Positions 11,225-22,319 of a DNA stretch of 64,000 bases are shown here, in pieces. Origin of the DNA: Warburgia ugandensis (taxonomy: Eukaryota > Streptophyta > Magnoliopsida > Canellales > Canellaceae). The stretch spans positions 22,832,990-22,896,989 of the forward strand of contig CP141139.1 in the NCBI GenBank assembly GCA_035236585.1, given 5' to 3'. Position 1 is the stretch's first letter. Each line of letters starts with the position of its first letter. The position numbers and the translations under genes were made by a program. The notes below the pieces were generated by a model. It made no database searches. It was not told the origin of the DNA and saw only the letters and a list, made by a program, of their open reading frames with translations.

Positions 11225-12610
11225 GATGGATGTGGATTTGTTGATGCTTAGGTAGGCACTCCACAAGCAGCTGTAAGTCCTTATGGATTTGGATTTCATG
11301 GATGTTTCAGGCAAGCACTTTGGGAGTGTCCTAAGCCTCTAATGGTTCCGTAGGTGCTATACAAGTATTGTATGACTTGAAGGAAGGCATGGTATAGGTC
11401 GTTGTAAGTCTTGAAGACCCTATGCTAGGAGGCGCAGTTGGCCATTGACCTTTAAGATGATATTAATACTAGCCCTGCAATAGACATGGCATGTAGTAGG
11501 AGTACCTTCTCATGGGGAAGTACTCTGAGTGGCATCCGTGTAGCCCCCATGAGGTCCAATGAGTACCTTCTCATAGGGAAGTGCTCTGATTGGTAGCTAG
11601 GTAACCCCCATAAGGTCTGATGAGCCATGGTTCATGCAGGTATCCACGAGCAAACATAGAGGTCATGATAGTTGCTAGTGAGTGATGACGATAGGGTCTT
11701 ATGAGCATATGTGCCTATGTGTTGATGATTATGTAGGTCATTTCTCAACAGTTTAGAGCTCATCTAGGAAGGTAGGACTGTATGCCACAATGATTGGAGT
11801 GATCAATTTTTCACAATGATGTGGGCATGGATTTGTGCATTTAGGATTGAGCGTTATATGCCTTGATTTAGCTTCATCTATTTTGAGTAGGCTGGTTTGA
11901 CAAATTTATCAAATTCTTTTAAACATCATGGATGCTTTAGGTAGGTGCTTTATGATTACTAGTAAAGCACCTACCTAAACATCTACAAGTCATGATGGAT
12001 ACGGATTTGTTAATGCTTAGGCAGGTTCTCCACGGGCAATTATATGTCATTGTGGATATGAATTTCATCGATGCTTTGGGGAGGCACTCTAGGAGTTTCC
12101 TAAGTCCTAGATTGTTTGGCAGGTGGCATGTTATGGACTGCTGTAAGTCCTAGAAACCCTATGCTAAGAGGTGCAATAGGGCACTCACCTCTGAAATGAT
12201 ACTGATACCAGCCCTACAATGGAGACGGTGGGTAGTAGGAATGCCTTCTCATGGGGAAGTACTTTAAGTGGTAGCTAGGTAGCGCCCATGATGTTCGATG
12301 AGTCATGGTTTATTTAGGTATCCACAAGTAGATGTAGAGGCCGTGGTAGTCTCCAATGGGTGATGATATAGCCCTACGAGCATAAGTGTTTATCTGTTGA
12401 TATTATATGTGTCATTTTTCAAGAGTTTAAACCTGGTCTAGGGTGGTAGGACTATATGCCACTATGATTGGAGTGATCAGTTTTCCACGTCGAAGTGGGC
12501 ATGGATTTCTACATTTACGATTGAGGGCTATGAGACTTGATTTAGCTTCATTTGTTTTGAGTATGTTGGTTTGACAAATTTATCAAATTCTTTGAGACAT
12601 TGTGGGTGAT
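11225..12610 (+). repeat. Two-copy tandem duplication, period about 770 bp, diverged
   Basis: Copy 1 (about 11225-11935) and copy 2 (about 11995-12610) share the same order of blocks: 'tttgttgatgcttaggtagg', 'agaccctatgctaggaggcg', 'accttctcatggggaagtac', 'gattggagtgatca', and a final 'ggtttgacaaatttatcaaa'. Copy 1 also carries a short internal repeat of the 'ccttctcat(a/g)gggaagt' block at about 11502 and 11566. Confidence 0.75.
11936..11979. repeat. Perfect 17-bp inverted repeat with 10-bp spacer
   Basis: TTTAGGTAGGTGCTTTA (11936-11952) is exactly reverse-complemented at 11963-11979, spacer TGATTACTAG. It sits at the junction of the two 770-bp copies. Confidence 0.95.
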
Positions 12611-13551
12611 TTAAGATCACTAGTCTTTCATCGTGAATTTTAACCCCACATGTACGATATTGATTTTCACAATTACAATTTTAATTTGATTTGATGGAGA
12701 AAGAACTAGTTTCACTTTTGAATTGATCAATTCTACTTTTGGTTTTTTCCAAATTATAGACTTATCAAATTCTGATTTGCTAACAATTGGACACTGAGCA
12801 TATAGTATTCTTTTTGACCTTATTAACTAACTTTATCTTTTATCGATACTGTACTTTGATGCATATACTTGGATGGTGGTTTTATCATTTGGATTCTAGT
12901 ACGTATTGATTCCTCTAAACCGAAAGTTTTACCATGGTTAAATTCACTAAGTTATTAGATTAATTGAGCATTATGAGTGATTCTAAATGATCGTATACTG
13001 ATTCATACTTGCATATAAAAATACATTGTGTTCATGACAAAAAAGTTATTATATGACTATTTTTATGAAATATAATGAGACTGTTGCATACCTCACTATT
13101 CATAATTAGATTTAACTATCAAATGGCAAAGAACTTAGAATTTTAAAGTGATATCTTGAATGATAATATAAGGTGAACAAATTTGAAGAACTATTTGTCA
13201 TGAATAAATTTTTAATGCATATGTGTCTATTCATAGAAAATGATGTCAATAAAATTAAGTGCTCATGAAATGTAAAATCTTGGAATGCTTGAATGCTTAA
13301 GAAAAAGATAAGGCAAAGATAACTTTAGAAATCATGAAAGTCATATGATTCATTAACTGTATTGAATTACACATGCAAACCTATTTCATCGATTTATTAT
13401 TTGAGAACCTAATTTTGGTACAAGTAATTATTTGAAAACATCATGAGTTCTGTTTAGGTATGATAAATACTCAAATGAATTGATTTATGTAAATAATTAA
13501 TTGTATGAAAAAATGGCTACTTATTCCACCTACACAAGTGCAAGCTCGCTA

Positions 13552-13577
13552 AGACATTGTAGTTATTTACAATGTCT
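13552..13577 (+). other. Conserved LTR hairpin (10-bp perfect stem)
   Basis: AGACATTGTA (13552-13561) pairs exactly with TACAATGTCT (13568-13577). It follows CAAGCTCGCTA, the counterpart of ATAGCTTGCT before the hairpins at 40753 and 53750 in the other giant LTRs. Confidence 0.75.
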
Positions 13578-14120
13578 CAGATTTGAAGAATTAGAATAGA
13601 AAGATGAATAGGTTAACCATGAGAGTAGTTGCAGAGTTTAGAATTTTAGAAGATGGATAATTCCTAGTATCCAAATCATGAGCCTTGCAATCTTAGATTA
13701 GCTTTTTTATTTGTGGAGAATGCGATTGTATATTTACTTTCATGTTGTGAATTCTTTCATATTTAATAGAATACATTGTGATATGGTTGTAACTAAATGT
13801 TTTGGCATGTGATAAGTTTTGTGTATTTGTTTTTAATGTGATGAAAACTATTTGTATTGTTTATTAGGTGTCTATACACATGCCTCAAATGCGCATATGT
13901 ATGAAAGATAGAGGAGACTCTGCTGAATTTTGATAGAAATGAGACACTAATTTCATCATAAAATCCTTGTGTTTTGTGTAAAAATGATGCTTGGGATTTT
14001 TTAGAAAAACTATCACAAAAAAATTTCACTATTTTGTTTTTGAAATGAATTTCAAAGAAGGGATATCTTGAATTTTGAAATAGTTTTCAAAAAGTATTTT
14101 GAAAACCCAATGTGTCACCA

Positions 14121-14639
14121 ATTCCCATCCAAAGATTTGTAGGAATGAAGTATTAGTTCCATCAAGAAAAGAAGAATCCTAACACTGTTTCCTAAACAAT
14201 CACCACCCAAGAAATGAAGAAGAATGATGAAAAGGGAAATAGAAAAGATAACTTCATTTTTCCCAAGCTGAAAAATCTTAAAAGAAAGATGGCAACTTTG
14301 AGGTGTTTAGATAAAGAGGGGATTAGAGCTCTTTCATTTTTTAAGGAAGTTGAACCACAAAGGATGCTTTCTTTCTTAAATATGAAATATAATAAAAGGA
14401 AACAAATTAGTTGCAATGGCCCTTGTTTTGGGACTCACTCATTCCTATCCTTAGGAGATGAAGTGAGAAATAGGTACACGATGTATCCCTCCCCTTCAAC
14501 ACGAAGCCCTTGATTTGGAATCTAGGTGGCTTTATGGATGGATTTGCATATTTAATCAGCCTTAAGAAATTAGAAAGTTTCCTTATTTATAAGAATCCTT
14601 TCCTTTTCCTTAGTCCAACTCAATCAAAAAGAAATTAGA
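14121..14639. other. Unassigned stretch between two LTRs
   Basis: A 100-codon open frame (14214-14513, plus strand) rich in K and R has no recognised domain. The reverse strand is CT-rich like LTR U5 sequence, so this is probably the 3' end of the adjacent minus-strand LTR. Confidence 0.25.
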
Positions 14640-17209
14640 AATAGGGAAAGAGGAATGATGCATCAATGCTAACTAACATGCATTATGCAAGCAATCTAAA
14701 ATTAGAAAGTGGGAGTGTGAAACATGGAATTAGAAAGTGGAAAGATAAGGAAACATGGAAAGACTATGTGAATGAAATCAAGTGAGAATGAAATATAAAA
14801 GAAGGTGAGATGAGTGCAAATCTAGCATGGATGGATCCATGCATGCAATTTATAAAGTGTGTGTGCTTGTTTTAGAAAAAAGAAAGTGATGATGCTTACA
14901 ACTAAATGTATGATATTATGATGCTATGCATGGAATTCTAATTTAGGAATGCATTTAATTTAAGAAGTTAATATTCATGATGTTTGTAAACAAATCCAAG
15001 AAAGTAAGTAAAAGAAAATGGAAGGTCAAGCATAGTCAAACATGGGTTTCTAAATTAGGGAAGTGCTAGATCTAAGAATCTACTATGCAACTACTTTTTA
15101 AAATGGATCTAAACTAATCCTAAGACATTCCTAAGATGTATGGAAAGAAAATTAGAAAGTTTCTATAACTAAAAAGCAAGGAATCTAAGTTCTAAACATG
15201 GAATCCAAAATAAGAAACTACTTACTTCTAAAATATAAAAGTGCTCAAAAACATGGAAACTAGACATGCTAAATGGCAAGCTATACTACAAACAAGATCT
15301 ACAAAGTAAAATACAATTAAGGAAACAAGTTCTAATCTTAAAACTATAATGAGTGCAACCTAAACATGATGTTAAGATTCCATGGGTGTAAAATTGAAAA
15401 AGATCCGTCAACCAAAATTGGAAGGAATGCATTGAAAATCTTAGGTCCTAATTCATGAAAACTTAATTTAAATGAAAGGGAAGCATACATATACATCTAA
15501 ACTACTCTAAGATGAAGTAAACAACCATGTTAAAGATAAACTACAAAGTAAGGAAGGAAAGGAGGTTAAAATGCAAAACTGAGGCAACGTAAAACTAAAT
15601 CATGGGTAAAACTATATAGGGGATGCGTGCAACTATCCTAGATAATGACATAAGAAAAGTCTTCATAAATGCATGTTAGAAAAAGGTGAATGGAAGAGAA
15701 AGAACATGATAGAGAGAAAAATAAAACAAGAAAGAAAAAGTTGGAACTTATGCTAAGACCCTACCTTTATCTCCAAAGGATTTGAATATGGAAGCCTGAA
15801 GGGAGCTTGGATGAGGGTGATCTTCCTCTCTTTATTTCTCCTACCTTTGGCCTTGAGCTCCAGGGAAAGTTGATAGATCCTTAAGCCATGTAAAGCACCC
15901 AATTTATAAATTTCTAGCTTAAGGGTTAAGGAAATTCACGAGTGGAGATCAAGTCATTTAAGTTGATTTTAAATTAATGGGTAGATGAGGGGGCATGGAA
16001 TTCAATCATGGAAGTGGGAGATGAGAATGGAAGAAGAAAAGTAAGAGGAAAGGTGAAGGAATAATGGGAATGAATGAGGTAAGGAAAGAGTTAGAAAGGA
16101 AGATTGAGGAGATAGCTTAAGGATGAAGGGAGGAAGGGAGGAAGTGAAATCAATTAGGAAACGAGGTGTAAATTTCATTATAGGAAAGTGGGGTGGAAAA
16201 ATGGGAGAAAATAGAAAAGAAAAAAGAAAGGCAAAAAAAAAGGAAATGTTAAGGAATAAGTAAGGAAGAAATTTGGTGGGGAGAAAAGTGAAAGAAATGC
16301 AAAGCTAGTGGGGGAACTAGGAATTTTCATAATTAGAAAGTCCTGGGGGGGGGGGGGTTCATGGAATTCACATGGAGAAAAGTGGATTGGTTTTGGAAAC
16401 CTTAAGATGTATGGACCCTTGAATGAGAATGCATGGTTGAGATCTTCCTTTCCTTGGGGTTATGGTTTGACTTTTCAACATAGGATAGGTGGCTTGGTTT
16501 TTCTTCTTTACTTCACTTCAATCCTAGTGCTTTAGATCATACTTACTTTGCTTGGGTGAATAGGATCCATTTATGGCATGTAAATCTTCTTTAGACTCAT
16601 CTTCTTTCCACCATATGATTAGATTGACCTAGGATGAATGTACTTGATTCATTAAATATCTTCATATGCTTCATGTGGAACAAGTATGCTTCAATTTCTT
16701 GTATGATAAGGCTTCCAATCATTGTCTAATTTTTTTGTCCTTCGTTGAGTAGGGGAGAGAAAATAAGTAAAAATTCTTCATATTGGCCCCACTCTTCTTT
16801 TCTCTGATAAAAGGTTTTATTGTATATGATTCCATTGTATGTGAATTAAACTTCTTCCATAAGCTTCTTAAGGTGGTGGAATATGTGCAAGTGTGCTTAA
16901 TTTGATATTTTTCCACCTTTTCACCCTCATTTTAGTTGGAGTTGTACAAAGGGTTTTTGGCTGCTCTTGCTTCAACAGTGACACCCAATGATCATTTTGT
17001 GCCTCCAAAGCTTAATTTATGGCATGTTTGAGGCATCATGTGGCTTGGAATGTGAAAATTTCCTTTCTGGGGTAAAATTGGCACTTTGTGGCATTTTTTT
17101 AATTTGTACCATGAAATTGCAAAATGGTAGAATTAACCCTAATTGGTGATTTCTATGTCTAAAACATGCTAAATATAGAGATATATATTTAATATTTCTA
17201 TGCCTATCA
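14640..17209 (-). mobile_element. L3-family LTR, copy A
   Basis: Minus-strand sequence beginning TGATAGGCATAGAAATA at 17209. It parallels copy B (17210-19490) in order: the 'gtagaattaaccctaattgg' type block near the start, 'ttgacttttcaaca' and 'gatcttcctttcctt' blocks, a TATA-like 'tttataaatt' at about 15904-15913, then 'ccctcaccc(a)agc' and 'taaggtagggt' blocks. It contains a 13-G run (16345-16357). No coding domain seen; no TSD established. Confidence 0.6.
16345..16357 (+). repeat. G13 homopolymer
   Basis: Thirteen consecutive G in an A/G-rich LTR segment; probably slippage-prone and variable between individuals or assemblies. Confidence 0.9.
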
Positions 17210-19490
17210 ACCACTAATCAAAGAAGCAAAATTGAAGAATGGAGTACAAATATAAAATAAAAATTTTCATCTCCTTTGCAAGTTGCACTTAGAAAAGAGG
17301 GTAACTTCTTAATGAGAAAGGCAAGAAAGGATTAAAGGTCTATTCTTCTTAAAGTAGGGGAAACTATAGAGGATGCTTCCTTGTTTAAGGGTAGGTGGAA
17401 TGTGTTCAATGCTTGAAGGTGCAGGGATACTATGCTTGGAGTTCCTAGGATGTGTAAGGTGCAACATCAAAGCAATAAGATGCATGGGTGTAACAATGAG
17501 AGATGCAAGACATAAGCAAGAAATAAATAAAGAATACATGTACTCCTAAGCTAGATCCTAGGATCTAATATTATGAAGCATGCAAGAGAGTAGTGGTGCA
17601 TTTAATGAATGGGTGAGAGGTCTAACATGGGACATGCAAAATAAAGATGAAAAACATATATGAAGATGATATGATGTGTGCATTTCTAGGTGAAAGAAAA
17701 AGGCATGGAATAGACAAAGGAATATAATTGCATGCAAAGAGGAATGCATGCAACTTTGAGGGATTATGCAGCCAAACATAAAGGAATTAGATAATTATCC
17801 TATGATGTATGTGTGCAAAACATGAAGGACTGGATATGCAAGGAGAAAGAGAAACATAAGAAGGAGAAATAAAGGAGAATCAAGAAAAACAAGGAAATAG
17901 ATTATGGTTTAGAACCCTACCTTTACTCCAATGGATTGGACGTGTTGGATCTTGGAAGCTTGGGTGAGGGTGATTTGCCTCTCTGTTTCTCCATAGGATT
18001 TAACACTCTGACCTAGGGAAAGTTGAAAGATGGGATTTCTTGTAAAGCACCTATATATGTAGATTTTTGTAGTGGAAGCCCTAGGTAATGGAGGGTAGAT
18101 ATAATACTTGAGTATTTGGTGAGAATGGAAGAAATCAAAAGAGATTAGGATATAGGGGAAGGCATGTAATCCATGGGGATCTAGATGGAGGTGATATGAA
18201 AGGAAAGAAGGGATACGCGAGAGTAGGAAAAAGGATAGGCTAATGGAGGAAAGAGGGTACGAAGGAAGAAGGAAATCATGGACAATAAGTGGAAAAGGAA
18301 AGTATATGAGGTGGGATGTGTTGAATAACTTTAGTTGGGTTGAGTGCAAAAATTTGAGATGGAACCATTGGATTGAAATGATTAGTTGAGATCTTTCCTT
18401 CCTTAGGGTTTTGATTTTACTTTTCAACAAGGTCTATGTAGCTTCATTTGTGACTTTTTAGCGCTTCATTCCCGTTCCTTAGATCATCATTACCCTACCT
18501 TGAGTGGTTGAGATTTGGTTGCAATACTCTTATCAAAAGAGATCTTTAAGGGCTTCTTTACTCTTCACTATTGAATTGGGATGCCTTAGAGTGGATGGCA
18601 TAGATTCCATTGACATTTCCTTATCTACACTAGGGTGAGACGTTTGCCCCCATAAAAGTAGGTTTTTTTTCTTGAAAATAGATGGGCAACCCACTAAAAA
18701 AATCTCTCACCAATAGGCTTTTAGTCTAGTCATCATTAGAATCTAACTTCTCATTGGTCTATCCTTGCTTGAGTGTGTATTCATTGGTTTCTTAGAATAT
18801 TTTCCACAAGGATAAATCTTGGCCTTTGAGTGCTTGAAAAGTAAGATGAATTTCAACCATATATGTCATATAAATTGTCTCTCTTCTTCTCCTTACCATT
18901 CTCCTCCAATCATCATTATTCTTTCATGTATTCCACATTGAGCAAGACATGTCACCTTTGAATGGAAATTTCATGGTCCCCCCTTTGGTGGTCGTTTCCT
19001 TTGGTTGAGTAGGAGATAGAGTGTGAGGAAGAAGTCTTATGCGGGCCAAGGTCTTTTGACTTATTTTAATTAGAAAGCTTCCAATGTATGTGAATCCATT
19101 GTATATGAATTAAACTTCCATTAGAAGCTTCCCAAGGTGGTGAGTAGCTTTATTGCATGCATGAGAAGTTCTGTCACCCCACTTTTGATGCGAACACCCT
19201 ATTTTGAATGAATAAGTCTTGATCTTCTATTTAAGGTTTCTGACTACTCTAACATTGTATTTGACACCCAATTTTTAGCCTAAACTCTCTGACTTCATAT
19301 TTGGCATACTTGGTTCCGCAATGGATCTTAGAAGGAAAACTTGCTCTTTCAAGGGTTAAATTGTAACAATTGTGCATTTTTTCATTTGTACCTTAAATGT
19401 GTAAAATGTAGAATTGACCATAATTAGTCCTATTTATGGAAAGTTTAAGGGCTAAAACCTAGCAAATGTGTATGTGTGTAATACATACAT
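17210..19490 (-). mobile_element. L3-family LTR, copy B (3' truncated)
   Basis: Its reverse complement is collinear with the plus-strand L3 copy at 49.4-49.63 kb and 54.16-55.2 kb. Shared blocks include 'ctcctactcaaccaaa', 'caagcaaggat(g/a)gaccaa', 'gaatctatgccatcca(t/c)tct' and 'aaaaccctaagga(a/g)gaaa'. The minus-strand TATA-like element lies at about 18051-18060. It abuts copy A head to tail at 17209/17210. The start of the LTR dissolves into the microsatellite from 19491. Confidence 0.7.
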
Positions 19491-19496
19491 ACGTAC

Positions 19497-19552
<56 letters not shown>

Positions 19553-19555
19553 ATT

Positions 19556-19601
<46 letters not shown>

Positions 19602-19612
19602 CATATATCACC
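19491..19612 (+). repeat. Compound microsatellite (TA)n(TG)n(ATAC)n(AT)n
   Basis: Uninterrupted TA, then about 20 TG repeats (19512-19551), then ATAC repeats (19556-19580), then AT repeats to about 19608. It occupies the point where the minus-strand L3 copy B would begin and where the plus-strand L3 fragment starts. Confidence 0.95.
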
Positions 19613-20488
19613 TGCATCCCCCTCCTCCTCAACTTTCCACACAAAACCCTTATTCCCCTTTCTATTACATGCCACCATCCTTCCAACCCTTGCATGCACC
19701 TTCATTCTCATTCTGCCTAGCACTCATTCCACTCCATCTCACACCTACACATCCTCCATCCTTTTCTCATCCCCATTCCTTAGCCTTACATGCATAGCTT
19801 TTCCCTCCAAATTTTGTATTAACTCACACTACACCATTTCATCTCCATGCCATCTCTCCTCTCAAAGTTACAAGCACCCACCTATCCTCCTTAGCATTCC
19901 ACGTATTAGCCTCACCCCTTCCACTCTTGCCGATGCCCTTCACCAACCTCCCTTACACACCTTTCCATTATTTTGCACACATACACACGTTTTGCCCTTC
20001 TTCTTCTTTTTTACATGCAAGCCCTCTTTTTCCTTGCACCTTCCATCTTCGTTGGGTTTTGGGAACAAAAAGGAAAGGAAGAAAGCCTTGTGCCTCTTTC
20101 CATGATAGGCCAGAATTCTCTCCATCATAAATTATGGTTGGTGATCCTTTGGGTGGTGGCATGTTGGGTTACATATGAGAAAAGCTTTGTGGTATTTTTG
20201 TACTCATTTCATTGTAATCAAATTTACATTAATGAAAGTAGTTTTAATTCCTTAGTTAGTTTGTTTAAAGTTTATTTATTTGCTTTATTTCTTTGCTTTA
20301 GTTTGTTACTTTAGTTAGTGCTTACAATTTAATTTCTATCGTAATCTTTGCCAAGGTTAGAGTACATCAACTTAAACTTTAATTGAATCCATTAATTATA
20401 AAGTCCTCATGGAATTGACCCATATTTGTTATGTCTATGCTATAATAGAACCATGCACTTACCATTAAAGTAAAATTTATAAGAAGTT
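19613..20488 (+). mobile_element. L3-family LTR, 3' part
   Basis: CT-rich sequence that matches, block by block, 55420-55458 plus 58165-59130: 'ttacatgccacc(a/c)tcct', 'catctcacacct', 'catctccatgccatctc', 'ccttcaccaacctccctta', 'tactcatttcatt', 'ttagtgcttacaattt', 'gaatccattaattata'. The segment ends at the PBS at 20491. Its 5' half is absent; the microsatellite stands in its place. Confidence 0.75.
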
Positions 20489-20490
20489 TA

Positions 20491-20508
20491 TGGCATTGGT
20501 GCTGAGGA
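20491..20508 (+). other. Primer binding site (tRNA-Asp type, degenerate)
   Basis: TGGCATTGGTGCTGAGGA resembles the Athila PBS TGGCGCCGTTGCCGGGGA and directly follows the LTR end. It supports placing L3 in the Athila/Tat group. Confidence 0.65.
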
Positions 20509-21625
20509 CATGCAATTGAAGTTTAATTAGATCTAAGTTATAATACTATATGGCTAGTTGTAGTTTTTAGGTCTACATATATAATTCTTTCATTTTTTCC
20601 TTATTCTTGAAGATATTGAATAGTCATTTCTCTATTTATTTGTGTAGGAATTTGGAGAATGACTTTGGAGGAAGATTTAGGATATTTTACATATGTTTTA
20701 TTAGAGTAAGTTGTAGTGAGACTATTTATGTACTTCTTTTATATCATGATTCATTTAAGTAAAAAAGGTTGTAATAATATAGATCAAGGGTGGGCCATCC
20801 TGGCATGGATAAGGAAGTGGCATGTACATGGCCCCATCCATGTACAAGAAGACTAATTCTAGCACCCCATTATGAGCTATTCTAATTTCATTCCAATTCC
20901 TAGATTAGGATTCCATTAGTAGTTTGATTTTTGCATTGTGGATAGCAATGTAAAAGCATATAGTTGCAACCATTTATTTAATTATTGCATGATATTTAGG
21001 AATGTTGCATTAGTAAGCAACTAGTTAATAAGGATAGCTTAAGCTTGGTTATAACCTAAGAACATAGGTTGTCTAAGTTATAATGTCCAATTTGTTGAAG
21101 CCCTAACCCTTTATTAAGTATCTTATAAATAGTTGCATTAGATTCTCTATATTCCTTGCATACTTGGGCACATTTAAATGCTTTAATGTGTATATACGTT
21201 GACAGGACTACGTAGGATTTCTTAAAAGATTAGTAAGGGCACTCACCCCTACATGATTAAGAGTGGATTTTATTACCGTCCCTTGGCCCACCTAAGTTAA
21301 TCATAACCTTATGCACAATCCTAACCTCAATAGTTCAATTGAAATGAATGTAGAAGAGACCTATAACAGCTGATGAGTTCATAGGACCCACTTAGAAGAA
21401 GGTAGACTATTGTCACTCCATTCGCTCCTACTTGATCAACTATGTTGGTATTTAAATGACTAACTTTGCCAATACATCCAATGACTCAGATCACCCATAG
21501 ATGAATGAGAAGGGTGTGAAGTGGTTGATTAAGGTAGGATCTAACTGGTAAGTAGTATGACAAATCTGAAAGCAAGGAGGAGCTAATTAGGTTAGAAATT
21601 CCCACAAAGAAAATAAAGAAAAATA
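20509..21625 (+). other. Athila-like untranslated leader
   Basis: About 1.1 kb with no coding signal. It shares leader blocks with 4249-5450: 'ggttgtaataata(t)ag(a)', 'gggtgggcca', 'actattgtcactccatt(c/g)gc' and a 'tggtaagtag' block. It ends where a CACTA transposon begins, before any gag start. Confidence 0.65.
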
Positions 21626-21960
21626 CACTATTAAGATTTTGATTTTATAATATGAGAAAAATAAGATGGTTTAAGTATATCCATTTTATTAAATTAATAA
21701 AAGACAATTCCTAGATTTCATCTTCCAAAATATACCTTCAAAAGACAATTTTTGTAAATTGTCCTACAAACTTATATATAAGATGGTTTATTTTAATCAT
21801 TTTATTTTAGTCACATAAAATAAGACAATTGTCTATATTCGTCCTAATTATTGTATAAAAAAAGATGGTTATTAAAAATCACCTTATGTTTTATAAACTA
21901 AAAATACAGTTTCTTTGAAACTGTCTTTTAAGACTTCATTTTAAAATAGCTTGAAGTTGA
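21626..21960 (+). repeat. CACTA left subterminal repeat region
   Basis: AAGATGGTT words occur at about 21663, 21780 and 21861, with inverted counterparts and related 'agacaatt'/'aattgtc' words between them. No coding potential. These are the expected binding sites for the element's own DNA-binding protein. Confidence 0.65.
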
Positions 21961-22319
21961 ACCTATAATATTTTACTTTGTTTAGCTTTGATGAGTTTTG
22001 TCATGTCTTTAATGTATTTAGCTTGTTATGGGTATAAAATTCCTTTCCTAAAGTTTTCACGTCATGTGTGTGGACCAGTCATATGTATGGATCAGTGTGT
22101 GAATCAATCATGTTTTTGCATAAATCTTTCTTGTTCCAATCCTAGAGTTAGAAAATTTATTTCTTCACACACACACACACACACACACATATATTTTTTC
22201 CAACTGTATATACATTTTCTTTCCACATCAAGTGTTTCATTGAATACCTAACCAATGTTATTAATCTTTTCATGTCTAGAAATTCTTCACACACATCTAA
22301 ACTTCAATTTTTTAATCAA

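Larger units (their letters stand above)
10134..14120 (+). mobile_element. Giant LTR, degraded (about 4 kb)
   Basis: It starts TGTAACACCTC, resembling the TGTAACACCCC start at 49635. It ends in a segment (about 13985-14120) that aligns by eye with 47640-47770, the end of the giant LTR: 'gatg(a)cttggg', an A-rich block, and a terminal 'aaaacccaatgtgtcacc'. The hairpin at 13552-13577 is also shared. Flanks do not form a convincing TSD (CTGGT before, ATTCC after). Ends are therefore approximate. Confidence 0.55.

Noticed and set aside
11225-12610. Satellite or CRISPR-like array
   Set aside because: Only two long diverged copies and no short regularly spaced repeats; this is plant DNA and the block is part of an LTR.
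10129-14125. TSD for the degraded giant LTR
   Set aside because: CTGGT before 10134 and ATTCC after 14120 do not match, so the ends remain approximate.
14214-14513. 100-codon basic open frame as a possible gene
   Set aside because: No recognised domain, no flanking gene signals, located between LTR remnants.
17909-18430. 173-codon minus-strand open frame
   Set aside because: Falls in L3 LTR copy B, CT-rich strand; the homologous 54.5-55.2 kb copy does not keep the frame.
19445-20105. Open frames of 84-196 codons through the microsatellite
   Set aside because: Built from TG/ATAC repeats (CVCVCV, IHTYIHTY) and CT-rich LTR sequence.
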